Positions 37,041-45,964 of a stretch of 64,000 nucleotides of DNA are shown in pieces. A program made the position numbers and the translations under genes. Below the pieces are notes generated by a model, which had not been told where the DNA came from, did no database searches, and saw only the letters and a list, made by a program, of their open reading frames with translations. Source of the stretch: Nostoc commune NIES-4072 (GTDB lineage: Bacteria; Cyanobacteriota; Cyanobacteriia; Cyanobacteriales; Nostocaceae); assembly GCF_003113895.1 (NCBI RefSeq), contig NZ_BDUD01000001.1:1711821-1775820 (forward strand). The letters are read 5' to 3'. Positions within the stretch are counted from its first letter, which is position 1. Each line of letters opens with the position of its first letter.

Positions 37041-37059
37041 ACAAGGGCTAAAAAAGTAA

Positions 37060-37228
37060 AAGAGTATCAAAGACTCGTCCACGAGTATTAAAGACTCGTC
37101 CACGAGTATCAGAGACTCATCCGCGAATATCAAAGACTCATTCGCGAGTATCAAAGACTCGTCCGCGAGTATCAAAGACTCGTCCACGAGTATCAAAGAC
37201 TCGTCCGCGAGTATCGAAGACTCGTTTA
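37060..37228. repeat. 21-base tandem repeat with a hairpin in each unit, eight units
   Basis: Unit GAGTATCAAAGACTCGTCCGC repeats eight times with minor variants. Each contains ACTCG-TCCG-CGAGT, so the transcript would be a row of small stem-loops. The minus strand stays open through it, but this follows from the 21-base period and is not a gene. Confidence 0.88.
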
Positions 37229-37287
37229 GAAGTCAATTAAAGCTATTGGTAATGATAAATTATTTTTAGATTCAGTAAAAATTCTTA

Positions 37288-37485
37288 GCGATCGCGTAGT
37301 CTTACACAGGATAGTAGATTGCTTTGATATCTTGCAGGATTCTTAATTAGTAGCCGCGATCGCCTGAAACTCAAAGTTCTAGGAACCAATAGCCTACAAC
37401 CAATTAACGACACTGCCAGAAGCGATCGCCAGCCTGAATCAACAGAGCGATCGCACTGAAAGATTTACTAATTAGAAGCGATCGC
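37288..37485. repeat. Cluster of five HIP1 (GCGATCGC) octamers
   Basis: Perfect octamers at 37288, 37356, 37422, 37447 and 37478, five in 198 non-coding bases, directly downstream of hetF. No gene seen in 37229-37499. Confidence 0.8.
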
Positions 37486-37499
37486 ACCACCACAACATA

Positions 37500-39998
37500 T
37501 TACTGCTCTTGACTCTTTTCCTGGAGGAGCGATCGCCAATCTGTGATCGCCTTCTCCGTCCACAGCCAATTTTTAGCTAATTTATCTATCTGAAAATTTA
37601 CTGGATCAGACTTAATTACCAATTGTCGCAACTTGATCGCTTCTTTCAGATATTGTGTCTGCTTACCATTAGGTTGACTCAGTGCAGATTTATACAGTCC
37701 GAGAGCTAAACCAGCATAAGAAGTTAAAGCATCTTGAGGGACTGTAGATGTTGAGCCTGTTTTCTGTTCTTTAAGAGCTAAATTCAAAGCCTTGAACCAA
37801 GAATCATTACCCCGATTTAAATCGCCTTCAGTGTAGTAAGCAAATCCCAAGGCGTTATTATACAAAAGCGATTCTGGGTTAGCTTTTGCAGCAATTTCCC
37901 AGTAACGGCGGGCATCATCGACGCTATAGTTACTGTTTCCGGCTTGTATAGACTGCCAAGCTAACCGTCCCTTGTAAAAGTTCACCGATGGATCATCAGC
38001 TTGTTTACTTGAAATCAGTTTCAGGGCAGTTTCAGCCGCAGTCAGTGCGCCACGATTGAGTAGTTCTTCTACAGCCAATAACCCACTTTGCAAGTCGCCT
38101 TGGCTCAATTTTTCTGTAGCGGTGGCGGTGACAATTCCAGTCTCTGCCGCCTGTAAGTCGATATTTTGCTGCTTTTTAATGGGTAAAGGCTGGGTGGAAA
38201 TTACTGGTATGTTAGGCAGAATTGGCTGCTGGGATCGCTGCCACCACCAATTTAAAGCGATCGCAGCTACTAACGCACTGATCCCCACAATACCCACAAT
38301 CGGCCACACCTTGCGGCGTTGGGTACGAGGTCTTGGTGGCGGTGGTTGTGAACGCAAAAAATCAGCAGAATTTTGCAAATTTCCTTCCAAGTTTCCAGGA
38401 GTTGGAGGCGGCGGTGTTGGGGCTTCTCCCCACAAATCTGCTTCCTCTTGCGAAGAAGTCATTTCTTCTGAAACCTGGCTTTGTTGAAGAGTATTTTCGG
38501 AAATTTGTTGATCCAGTTCAGTTGGAGCTGTTTGGTTATCTAGCTGACGAAATAAATCCGAAACTATCGCACAATCTTCTGCATAGCTTGGGTCATCATA
38601 CTCAATTTCATCAACAAGATCGCCCCAAGTATCTTCACCTAGCCAGTCCAGCCCAGAATCACGCGCCAAATCAGAAGGAATCATATCCTCCATTCCTAAA
38701 GGCATCTCGCTATCGTCTGCCATAGCAGAGTACATCGTAGAAGTTGCCCCTAAAGGCGAATTATACTGGTTGGGCTTTGCATCCGATAACTCAGTTTCTT
38801 GGCTCAGAAAACCGTCAAATTCTGGCTGGAGATATAAAATCGGTAATGCCCAGTACATCTGGTGAGAACCATAAGCAGAAATTAATCCTTGGCGTACCCG
38901 ACTGACGCACAAATCTACTGGATATCCCTGACTCAAGTTGCGGTAAAACAATTGTGTGAGCGTCAACGCCACTTCATCAGGAATCCGTTCTGACATCGCC
39001 AAAACGCTTCTAATTCCGCGCTTCACCAGACTTTCTGCCAAATTCCGTTCGCCAGTATCTCCAGAGGGATCGGATGCAGCTGTGTATGCCCCCAAGCAGG
39101 AGTTAAACACTGCCATTTGGATGTTATTGTTGACGAGCAAACCAGCCAAATCGTCGCCAGTCAAGATTTCTGTTAAGCCAGTTCTGCGACTAGCAAGATA
39201 AATTTCTCCGCCATTGGAACCTAAGTTACTATGACCTGAGTAGTGGAGAACATGGTATCTGCCTTGTTCTAGAGCTTGCGTCAGTTCTTCTCGCCCTGGT
39301 TGATCTAATACAGTGAGTTCAATTTCTGGGAAACGATTGCTATTTTCAGCAATTCGTGGTAAACGGTGAAGCTCTGCTTGCAGTTTGATAGCTTCTTGTT
39401 TCTGTAAGTCAAGGCGGACTTGATCTGAAGGGGAAGCAATTACCATCAATACTCTTACACCACCTTGTTGTAGTGGTGTGGGCATATTTGGCGTAGGCGT
39501 AGCCCCCCGCAGCGATCGCAAAGGCGAAACTCCCAAAATTCCACTTTGGAAGCGAGAAAAAGCCACATAAGGCCCGGTAGCTAGAGGGCGATCGCCAGCG
39601 TGCATCACTTCCCAAGGCAAACGAGCTAATCTGGTGTCTTTTAGCCCCAACCGTAAGCGAAGTACTTGTTGATGGTTCTGAGCAATACCTTGGGCAGTAA
39701 TCCAACTATCCCTAAGAGTACCTTGGAATAGGGCGTTATAAAATTGTTGACCTAAGACCACCAAATTAACAGAGTTTCTGGCGATATCGCTTTCGTGACC
39801 ACCAGAGGCGAATAGATCACCTTGCAACACCGACTTCAACGGATCATTCATCAAATGCCCAGCAGCTATTAACCAATCAGCTACAGGCCAAGTCACCAAT
39901 TCTTCTGCCAATGGTACCCCAGGCGCGACTTGTTCCGTCCGCACCAAGTAGTCATTTCGCCCTACAGGAGTTACCGAAATGTGGAATTCCTGGGTCAC
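37500..39998 (-). CDS. hetF: HetF-like CHAT-domain protease with membrane segment and TPR-like tail
   Basis: An 832-residue protein starting with GTG at 39998, preceded by AGGAG. Residues about 180-400 form a CHAT (caspase-like) peptidase domain with His252 in VLHYSGHSNLG and Cys301 in VFNSCLGAYT. An acidic Gln/Pro-rich linker, a membrane helix near 570-590 (VWPIVGIVGISALVAAIAL) and a C-terminal helical TPR-like region (YNNALGFAYYTEGDLNRGND) follow. Size and build fit HetF, which in Nostoc is required for heterocyst differentiation and acts on PatA. The call is strengthened by the NsiR1-like sRNA array lying immediately upstream on the other strand, as in Nostoc PCC 7120. Identity rests on recalled architecture and context. 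Confidence 0.75.
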   Translation of the reverse strand: MTQEFHISVTPVGRNDYLVRTEQVAPGVPLAEELVTWPVADWLIAAGHLMNDPLKSVLQGDLFASGGHESDIARNSVNLVVLGQQFYNALFQGTLRDSWITAQGIAQNHQQVLRLRLGLKDTRLARLPWEVMHAGDRPLATGPYVAFSRFQSGILGVSPLRSLRGATPTPNMPTPLQQGGVRVLMVIASPSDQVRLDLQKQEAIKLQAELHRLPRIAENSNRFPEIELTVLDQPGREELTQALEQGRYHVLHYSGHSNLGSNGGEIYLASRRTGLTEILTGDDLAGLLVNNNIQMAVFNSCLGAYTAASDPSGDTGERNLAESLVKRGIRSVLAMSERIPDEVALTLTQLFYRNLSQGYPVDLCVSRVRQGLISAYGSHQMYWALPILYLQPEFDGFLSQETELSDAKPNQYNSPLGATSTMYSAMADDSEMPLGMEDMIPSDLARDSGLDWLGEDTWGDLVDEIEYDDPSYAEDCAIVSDLFRQLDNQTAPTELDQQISENTLQQSQVSEEMTSSQEEADLWGEAPTPPPPTPGNLEGNLQNSADFLRSQPPPPRPRTQRRKVWPIVGIVGISALVAAIALNWWWQRSQQPILPNIPVISTQPLPIKKQQNIDLQAAETGIVTATATEKLSQGDLQSGLLAVEELLNRGALTAAETALKLISSKQADDPSVNFYKGRLAWQSIQAGNSNYSVDDARRYWEIAAKANPESLLYNNALGFAYYTEGDLNRGNDSWFKALNLALKEQKTGSTSTVPQDALTSYAGLALGLYKSALSQPNGKQTQYLKEAIKLRQLVIKSDPVNFQIDKLAKNWLWTEKAITDWRSLLQEKSQEQ

Positions 39999-40143
39999 AG
40001 TTTCTCCTGTTTGCCTCCTAAATCTGGTTTGAAACGCGAAAGTTTCAAGTCGATTTTCCGCTCCCTCTGATAACTTAGATGCATCCCACCCCTGAATGTT
40101 TCTGAATTCTAGTTGTTTTGCTTTTTCTGCCTTTACAACTTTA

Positions 40144-40173
40144 TCCGGATCGGATTACTTGCGACTAGAACAT
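40144..40173 (+). promoter_or_regulatory. DIF-type promoter of NsiR1 unit 1
   Basis: TCCGGA at 40144-40149 (the heterocyst-associated DIF element, at the -35 position) and a -10-like TAGAACAT at 40166-40173. The same pair precedes units 3, 5, 6 and 7 (TCCGGA or TCCGGT at 40418, 40897, 41053, 41182). Confidence 0.7.
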
Positions 40174-40174
40174 T

Positions 40175-40239
40175 TAATTGGTAGATGCACCTTGATCTTC
40201 AACTCCCCTAGTTGGCTAAAACCCACTGGGGGTTTTTTT
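40175..40239 (+). ncRNA. nsiR1: NsiR1-like small RNA, unit 1
   Basis: About 65 bases beginning TTGGTAGATGCACCTTGATC and ending in a terminator whose stem pairs CCCCTAGTTGG with CCCACTGGGGG, then seven T. This is the copy nearest hetF, about 180 bases from its start and divergent, so it could be antisense to a long hetF leader. The 5' end is inferred from the -10 position. NsiR1 is known in Nostoc as a nitrogen-stress RNA made early in prospective heterocysts. Confidence 0.78.
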
Positions 40240-40309
40240 AATTTTGGCAAACAACAGCAACTTTTGACGCAGATATTCTCTACCAGAAAATAGTGCTTAA
40301 CCCTAGAAT

Positions 40310-40379
40310 ACTTGATTAGTAGATGGGATGTCCCTTGATCTTGAACTCCCTTAATTCAGTTAATATCCACTCTTGTTTT
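40310..40379 (+). ncRNA. NsiR1-like unit 2 (decayed)
   Basis: Aligns along its length (CCTAGAATACTTGATTAGTAG ... ACTCCCTTAATTCAGTTAAT) but the DIF element has become ACCAGA and the terminator stem is ruined. Probably not expressed. Confidence 0.55.
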
Positions 40380-40448
40380 TTGGAAAAAACAGAAGAATCA
40401 ATTTTCTCAGAAATTTATCCGGAACATGGTGGTTAAACCTAGAACATT

Positions 40449-40514
40449 TAATTGGTAGATGCACCCTGATAACTAGCTCCCCTGGTTGGCTAACGCCCAC
40501 TAGGGGGTTTTTTT
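40449..40514 (+). ncRNA. nsiR1: NsiR1-like small RNA, unit 3
   Basis: Good DIF (TCCGGA 40418) and -10 (TAGAACAT 40440). Core TTGGTAGATGCACCCTGATA, terminator CCCCTGGTTGG / CCCACTAGGGGG and seven T. Looks functional. Confidence 0.78.
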
Positions 40515-40523
40515 ATGAAAGAA

Positions 40524-40732
40524 TTAAGCACAAAACTTACGCACTAAAAGCTTCAAACCTATATTTATAATGAGCTTACGCCAGTTGCTTATCCTGTTCA
40601 AAGACGTTCTTGCTAGCAAGCTTTAAGAGTCGGGGAACCCTTTCAACAGTTCCTACTCTACGCACTCTTACGTTGCGATCGCTACGCTAAGAGTCAACTT
40701 TGTCAGGAGTTTGGGCGATTTCTTGTGCTTAA
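40524..40732. mobile_element. Inserted segment with TTAAGCACAA inverted ends
   Basis: TTAAGCACAA at 40524-40533 and TTGTGCTTAA at 40723-40732 bracket 209 bases that break the sRNA array. Fragments of the family B MITE end (ACTTACGCAC, AAGTCCTA) lie at both borders. No coding capacity. Confidence 0.55.
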
Positions 40733-40805
40733 GTCCTAAAGCAACAATCATGCTTGATTTTTGACTTTTGACTTTTAACTTCCCCGTTGGGGCTGGCACA
40801 CCCAT

Positions 40806-40857
40806 TATTTAATTGGCAAATTAGTCCTGATAACTAACCCCTCTGAGGTTTTTCTTT
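40806..40857 (+). ncRNA. NsiR1-like unit 4 (decayed, promoter lost)
   Basis: TTTAATTGGCAAATTAGTCC TGATAACTAACCCCTC then CCTCTGAGG-TTTTTC. The upstream promoter has been replaced by inserted DNA and the core has changed. Confidence 0.5.
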
Positions 40858-40928
40858 GATAAACAAACAGTAACAAATTCATGCTCTGCTAATTTATCCG
40901 GTAGCGACCCATTTACTGTAGAAAAAAT

Positions 40929-40991
40929 TATTGGTAGATGCACCCTGATAACTCACTCCCCTAGTTGGCTAACACCCACTGGGGGTTTTTT
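40929..40991 (+). ncRNA. nsiR1: NsiR1-like small RNA, unit 5
   Basis: DIF is TCCGGT (40897), -10 TAGAAAAA. Core TTGGTAGATGCACCCTGATA, terminator CCCCTAGTTGG / CCCACTGGGGG and six T. Confidence 0.72.
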
Positions 40992-41083
40992 CTAGTTTCG
41001 TAGGCGTAGCCCGTCGTAGACATTGCCATCAACCCCGATTTTGACGATTTTCTCCGGAAGATACTGGCTGCCCCTAGAAAAGA

Positions 41084-41147
41084 TTGATGGTAGATGCACC
41101 CTGATAACTCACTCCCTTAGTTGGCTAACACCAACTGGGGTTTTTTT
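41084..41147 (+). ncRNA. nsiR1: NsiR1-like small RNA, unit 6
   Basis: DIF TCCGGA (41053), -10 TAGAAAAG. Core TGATGGTAGATGCACCCTGA; terminator stem CCCTTAGTTGG / CCAACTGGGG and seven T. Confidence 0.74.
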
Positions 41148-41212
41148 ATTTTAATAAATAACTAACCTTTGTACAAATTTATCCGGAGTATGGTGTTTAA
41201 CCTGAGAACATT

Positions 41213-41279
41213 TAATTGGTAGATGCACCCTGATAACTAACTCCCCTGGTTGGCTAACATCCACTGGGGGTTTTTTTTT
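41213..41279 (+). ncRNA. nsiR1: NsiR1-like small RNA, unit 7
   Basis: DIF TCCGGA (41182), -10 region TGAGAACAT. Core TTGGTAGATGCACCCTGATA, terminator CCCCTGGTTGG / CCACTGGGGG and nine T. It closes the array; the IS607-type element begins a few hundred bases downstream. Confidence 0.77.
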
Positions 41280-41777
41280 GGCTTAGATGCGTAGTGGCTT
41301 GTTGTCAGACACCGCCTACATAACTGTAGTGCATTACTCTACTTGTTGCTACTGGTGGTAGACCTTGAGTATCCTTATGTTGCTGCCAGGATAAAGCATA
41401 ATGCGATCGCCCCGTCCCTGAATCGCTTTCTTTTTATTATGAGCTAGAGATGTCATATCAAAATGATTGCTATGATATTTAATCATATTCTTAATTTTTT
41501 TTCTACATTTTGACCCTTACTGCCAAAAAATTGCCCTCCCTACTAGAAGCAGGGAAGGAGATAAAACACTTACTGGTTCAGGGTTTCACTATTAATTTGC
41601 CAAGAATGACCAGCTATATGGTAATATTTCATGGCATTATGCTAAAAAACTTTGCATAGAATCAAAGAGTCTCCAACCCATGAGTTTAGCTGTAATTAAG
41701 TTCTCTTCAGAAGAGTTAAACTAAATAGCAGAAAACTTTGCTAAACTTATCTATATTTAGGTATTTTAGACAAGTTT
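41280..41777. other. Spacer between NsiR1 array and IS607 transposase
   Basis: No gene seen. A TCCCTACTAGAAGCAGGGA hairpin near 41537 may lie at the left end of the IS607 element, whose exact border I cannot place. Confidence 0.45.
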
Positions 41778-42389
41778 ATGTGGAAGGTTGCAGAGTTTGG
41801 CGGATTAATTGGTGTCTCTTCATCGACGTTAAGGCGGTGGGAGACAGAAGGGAAACTAACCCCGGAAAGGACGCTAGGCAATCAAAGAATTTACACAGAA
41901 TCACACTTAGCACTAGCTCGAAACCTGAAGTCCGGCAAATTTCCAACAAGAATAATTATCTATTGCCGTGTTTCATCACATGGGCAAAAAGATGATCTGC
42001 TTAGTCAAGTTGAATCTATGGATGGGTTTTGTGTTGCTAATGGCGTAGTAGTCACTGACAGAATCGAAGAAATAGGCGGTGGACTTAACTTTAAGCGCAA
42101 AAAGTTTCTCCAAATTATTCAGTGGGCAATTCAAGGAGAAGTTAAATCGGTCTATGTAGCCCACAAAGATAGGCTATGCCGCTTCGGTTTTGACTTGGTA
42201 GAACAAATTATTGTCTGGGGAGGCGGAACTGTTGTAGTAGCTAACAGTGAAGCATTATCGCCCCATGAAGAACTGGTTCAAGATTTGTTGTCAATCGTGC
42301 ATTGCTTTTCCAGTCGTTTATACGGATTACGCAAATATAAGCAAAAAGTAAAGTTAATTGCTCAAGGTGTCGATCCTTGTTCAAAGTAG
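41778..42389 (+). CDS. IS607-family serine recombinase TnpA
   Basis: A 203-residue transposase. Residues 1-55 form a MerR-like helix-turn-helix (FGGLIGVSSSTLRRWETEGK), followed by a small serine-recombinase catalytic domain (IIYCRVSSHGQKDDLLSQVE, where the Ser after RV is the nucleophile) and VYVAHKDRLCRFG. It directs movement of IS607 elements, normally as the first gene of a tnpA-tnpB pair. The gene is complete and followed 41 bases later by tnpB. Confidence 0.92.
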   Translation: MWKVAEFGGLIGVSSSTLRRWETEGKLTPERTLGNQRIYTESHLALARNLKSGKFPTRIIIYCRVSSHGQKDDLLSQVESMDGFCVANGVVVTDRIEEIGGGLNFKRKKFLQIIQWAIQGEVKSVYVAHKDRLCRFGFDLVEQIIVWGGGTVVVANSEALSPHEELVQDLLSIVHCFSSRLYGLRKYKQKVKLIAQGVDPCSK

Positions 42390-42430
42390 GATATACTTAT
42401 TTAAGTAAATAAGTTTGCAAAAGTTTAGCT

Positions 42431-43423
42431 ATGTTTGCTATCAAGCGAGAATTAAAACTAAATAAGGTTGAAACCTCCTTGATGCGTGGCAATGCTGGCT
42501 TTAAGCGGTTTGTTTACAACTATGGATTAGAACTGCTAACTGCATCTTGGAGTTTTGAAGACGTAAAAGCTTCTGACTCCAAACGCATTGATGCTATCAA
42601 GAAAGTTCTAACTCAAGTTACAATGCAAAAGCCTGAATATGCGTGGATGAGAGAGTATCCGTCCACAGTGTATCAGTCAGCATTTATTGACTTGAAGGAT
42701 GCTTTTTCGAAGTGGCGTAAAGGGTTAGGAGATTTCCCAAAGAAGAAGTCCAAGAAAAAAGGTGACTCCTTTAGTGTTTACAAAACTGCTGGCATATATC
42801 TCGAAAAAGGTAAACCAGCACTGCCATTTACTAACCGAGTTGTAATAAATGCTGGAAAGATTATAAAGTTACCCGGACTAAAGGAACTTAGATTAAAAGA
42901 ACGAATTGATTTTATCTGTAGTTCCCAGACATTTACTGTTTCTAGAACCGCAGATAGATGGTTCGTTGCGTTTGTGTTGGATGCCGAGAAGATTCCACCA
43001 ATAATTCACCCAATTAAAAAGATTGGTGTTGACTTAGGAGTGAAAGTCTTAGCAACTTGTTCTGACGGTACTTTTTACGATATGCCTGTCACTACCAAAA
43101 AGGCGAAAATCAAGCTTGGGAAATTGCAGTGGCGAAATCGTAATAAAGTCCTTGGCAATAAGAAGCTGAAAATCAAAGCATCAAATAAAGCGAAACGATA
43201 TTATGTCCGACTGGCAACACAACACGCTCATGTTGCCAACATTCGGCAAGATGCCACTCAAAAAATGACCACTGACATAAGTCGTAAAGCTGCTGTCATT
43301 AGGATCGAGGATCTGAATGTATCAGGCATGATTGCTAACCATAAACTAGCCAGCGCTGTGAGTGCGGCATCTGCCACAAAATGTCTTTTTATGACAAAAA
43401 AGTGGCTGAAGAACTGGGTTTAG
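42431..43423 (+). pseudogene. TnpB RNA-guided nuclease, C-terminus lost by fusion
   Basis: The frame encodes 330 residues. The N-terminal and central parts are normal TnpB, with the first RuvC Asp in KIGVDLGVKVLATC and the Glu motif AAVIRIEDLNVSGM. After NHKLASAVS (about codon 312, position 43366) the sequence is no longer TnpB: the zinc-finger and the last RuvC Asp are missing and the frame runs out through an unrelated gene. The nuclease is therefore inactive. The right end of the element and its guide-RNA region are deleted with it. Confidence 0.85.
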
Positions 43424-43650
43424 AATTTATCGATGTAAAAATGCAGGATACGGCGGCTTACCGCAAGTATCGCAAGATTTTATTAACTCAGTATCCCGAT
43501 AAATCAGAAATGGGATGGCCTACTTACATCATCTGCAATTCTCCAGAAGGGGAATTTCAGATTGTGGGTGAAGTAAAAGGAGGACATCCCAAAGGGGAGT
43601 TTAGAAGCCGTCTTCAAGAGGTTCTAAATTCCCCAGCTAGTCAGAACTAA
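43351..43650 (+). pseudogene. Thioredoxin/glutaredoxin-like protein, 5' end replaced by tnpB
   Basis: The frame of the ATG at 43381 stays open upstream and reads RCECGICHKMSFYDKKVAEE then LGLEFIDVKMQD, i.e. a CxxC (C-G-I-C) active site followed by a thioredoxin-like fold ending in VGEVKGGHPKGEFRSRL. The first strand and start codon before the CGIC are gone, replaced by tnpB. A product from the ATG at 43381 (89 residues) would lack the active-site cysteines. It probably was a small redox protein. Confidence 0.65.
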
Positions 43651-43871
43651 ATTACCTCAAAAGATTTAACTTCCAGGACAGGGCCAATCATCGCGGCTGT
43701 CATGATATCTTCACGTACCTGTCCTTTCACTTTTGCTTTTTGTCCGGCTTTGAGTAAGTCTTTGTCAGCACCTCTGAGGATTTCGTAAGTAACGCCCTCT
43801 TCTGTAACTAACGCCCATGCGCCTGTGCCAATATCACGGCGTTCGATTGTACCTGTAAGTGTAATGCTCAT
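43647..43871 (-). CDS. Small OB-fold-like conserved protein
   Basis: A 74-residue protein (MSITLTGTIERRDIGTGAWA) with alternating strands ending VLEVKSFEVI, typical of a small beta-barrel or OB fold. I do not know a named family. It ends against the thioredoxin-like remnant on the other strand. Compact size and clean codon use suggest a real cyanobacterial gene. Confidence 0.6.
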   Translation of the reverse strand: MSITLTGTIERRDIGTGAWALVTEEGVTYEILRGADKDLLKAGQKAKVKGQVREDIMTAAMIGPVLEVKSFEVI

Positions 43872-43904
43872 AAATAGTGCTGAGTGCTGAGTGGGGGAGT
43901 TAGG

Positions 43905-43945
43905 AGTGAGGAATTAGGAGTTAGGAGTTAGGAGTTAGGAGTTAT
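43905..43945. repeat. GGAGTTA heptamer tandem repeat
   Basis: GGAGTTA repeated about six times (GGAGTTAGGAGTTA), the short tandemly repeated heptamer type common in heterocystous cyanobacteria. Confidence 0.8.
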
Positions 43946-43997
43946 AAAAATTTATTCCCCATGCCCAATGCCCCATTCCCAATTCCCTACTTTGCAT

Positions 43998-45851
43998 TTA
44001 TGCTATTTTTTCTTCGTTTTTCAATGCTAAACGAGCAAGTCCATAACAGATTAGGGCATTGGCGATGAGGAAGAGGCGTGCTAAGTAACCACTTCCCAAA
44101 CCCATAACTGCGGGATCTAAAAACGCACTTACTGTCAAGCACGCTGCTACACCTAAGGTTGAACCAATGGCAAACCATCTCCAACTAGGATGTCCCAGCA
44201 GCAATGCCATTAACACAATGGGAATCAGTACGCTAGCAAATAGCGGGTTCAATGCATGGGTTCCCTGGAGAGTATTGCCTAGTTCGGGAATTGAACTGCC
44301 CAAAACCCGGAAAGGCCATTGGGGAAGATCAAAAATATAGATTCCTTTGAGGAAGAATAACCCAGAACTACCAGCGATTAGTCCACTAAATAAAGACCAA
44401 CTCCAAGTGAAGGGGAAGTAAACCCGTAAAAACCAAGCTAGCAGATAGGAACCAACTACCATTAAAACTTTGGGTAACAGTGCTACTGCACCACCATCAA
44501 TCCAAAAGCCGGGGTTAAGATAGCCGTTATCTCGTAACCAGCGAAAGAAATCTGGAAAACTGATTTGCCCGCTAAAGGCTAGTTTGACTGCTGCTTCTGC
44601 ATTGAGTTGTCCAGCGCCATAATAGTTCAAACCATCATCCTGGATAACTCGCGCTGATTGTTTGAGAACTTTTAAGACTTCATCTGGTTCTTTGATGCCA
44701 GCAGCTTTAATTAATGCCGCAACACCAGCAACGTGGGGAGCAGCCATGCTTGTACCCTGGAAGCCCAGAAATACCCCTTCGCCCTTTTCGTCGATAGTTT
44801 CTTGGAGAATCTTACCAGCTTCGCTACCACCAGGAGCAGAGATATCTACCCCAGCACCAAAGTTAGAGTAGGGCGCTCTTTCACCATCTGGGCCAGTTGC
44901 GGAAACGCCGACGACGTAAGGATAGCGGGCTGGATAGCTCGCCCCATTGGCATTTTCATTTCCGGCTGCGGCAATGATAACTACGCCTTTTCTATGGGCA
45001 TACTCGATCGCTTCTTTCATCAACTTGCTTTCACCGCCGCCGCCTAAGCTCATATTAATCACATCTGCGCCTTTATCAGCAGCAAATTTAATCGCTTCGG
45101 CAATATCGGCAACAGTACCGCCACCATAAGAACTAAGTACCTTTAGCGGCATCAGACTGGCTTCGTAAGCAATTCCAGCTACACCATATTTGTTATTTGT
45201 AGCTTGAGCTATAGTTCCGGCAACATGAGTACCGTGACCATTATCGTCTGTGGCTTCTTCTCGGTCGTTAACGAAATCATAGCCTTTGACGAATTTTGTC
45301 TCATATAAGTCGCGCACCTTGGTAATACCAGTGTCGATAACTGCGACTGTGATGCCACTGCCTTTAGTTTGACTCCATGCGCCTTCAATACCGATTTTGT
45401 GCAAGTTCCACTGCTTGCTGTAATATTGGTCATTGGGGCCAGTTAATGAGGGAGTTGTCTCATCGTCATCTTCTTGGGGTCTCAAAAATTCTCCCAGCCT
45501 TGCTGCCTTACCCGGTTGAGGAATCTTGTTATAGATATAGTTTGGTTCAATGAATTCTGTAGCTTGGGCAAACTGAGATTTTTTCAGTTCTTTGAGCCGT
45601 TGACGATCGCCCTTGATAATATAGACATTATCTTTTTTGGAAAACTTGTTGTCTAATTGGGGTGTAACGTTGTATTGTTTGGCGATCGCTTGCAAATCCT
45701 GTTCCACAACCAGTGATGGAATATCTTCCCGAAAATCAAGCAAAATCGTCTCAAACTCTCCTTTAGCTGCCAATCCCTGAAAATTCAGGAAACCGAATAT
45801 GGCAGATCCTAGCCCAATGACAAACAAGCACAATAATATAAGTTTTCTCAT
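43998..45851 (-). CDS. Subtilisin-like serine protease (S8) with C-terminal membrane domain
   Basis: A 617-residue enzyme. An N-terminal hydrophobic segment (LILLCLFVIGLGSAIFGF) acts as signal or anchor, followed by a propeptide-like region to about 145. The catalytic triad is complete: Asp173 in AVIDTGI, His206 in DNGHGTHVAGT, Ser368 in QGTSMAAPHVAGV, with Asn298 for the oxyanion hole. Residues about 460-610 hold four hydrophobic segments, so the protease domain is membrane-tethered, an unusual addition for S8 enzymes. It faces the periplasm or lumen. Substrate unknown. Confidence 0.92.
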   Translation of the reverse strand: MRKLILLCLFVIGLGSAIFGFLNFQGLAAKGEFETILLDFREDIPSLVVEQDLQAIAKQYNVTPQLDNKFSKKDNVYIIKGDRQRLKELKKSQFAQATEFIEPNYIYNKIPQPGKAARLGEFLRPQEDDDETTPSLTGPNDQYYSKQWNLHKIGIEGAWSQTKGSGITVAVIDTGITKVRDLYETKFVKGYDFVNDREEATDDNGHGTHVAGTIAQATNNKYGVAGIAYEASLMPLKVLSSYGGGTVADIAEAIKFAADKGADVINMSLGGGGESKLMKEAIEYAHRKGVVIIAAAGNENANGASYPARYPYVVGVSATGPDGERAPYSNFGAGVDISAPGGSEAGKILQETIDEKGEGVFLGFQGTSMAAPHVAGVAALIKAAGIKEPDEVLKVLKQSARVIQDDGLNYYGAGQLNAEAAVKLAFSGQISFPDFFRWLRDNGYLNPGFWIDGGAVALLPKVLMVVGSYLLAWFLRVYFPFTWSWSLFSGLIAGSSGLFFLKGIYIFDLPQWPFRVLGSSIPELGNTLQGTHALNPLFASVLIPIVLMALLLGHPSWRWFAIGSTLGVAACLTVSAFLDPAVMGLGSGYLARLFLIANALICYGLARLALKNEEKIA

Positions 45852-45964
45852 ATTAACTCATCACCGCTTTTTGCCAGTTTGCTCACTACCATAACTTATC
45901 TCTATCCTTTAGTGGTGGATTTTGCACTTTTAGTTACAAGTTTCACTCAGGAATTTTTTAAACG

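Noticed and set aside
36999..37196. 65-codon minus-strand frame with ILVDESLILADES repeats
   Set aside because: Also created by a 21-base tandem repeat.
41738..41995. Alternative plus-strand frame at the start of the IS607 transposase
   Set aside because: It overlaps the true serine-recombinase frame, which has clear HTH and catalytic motifs.
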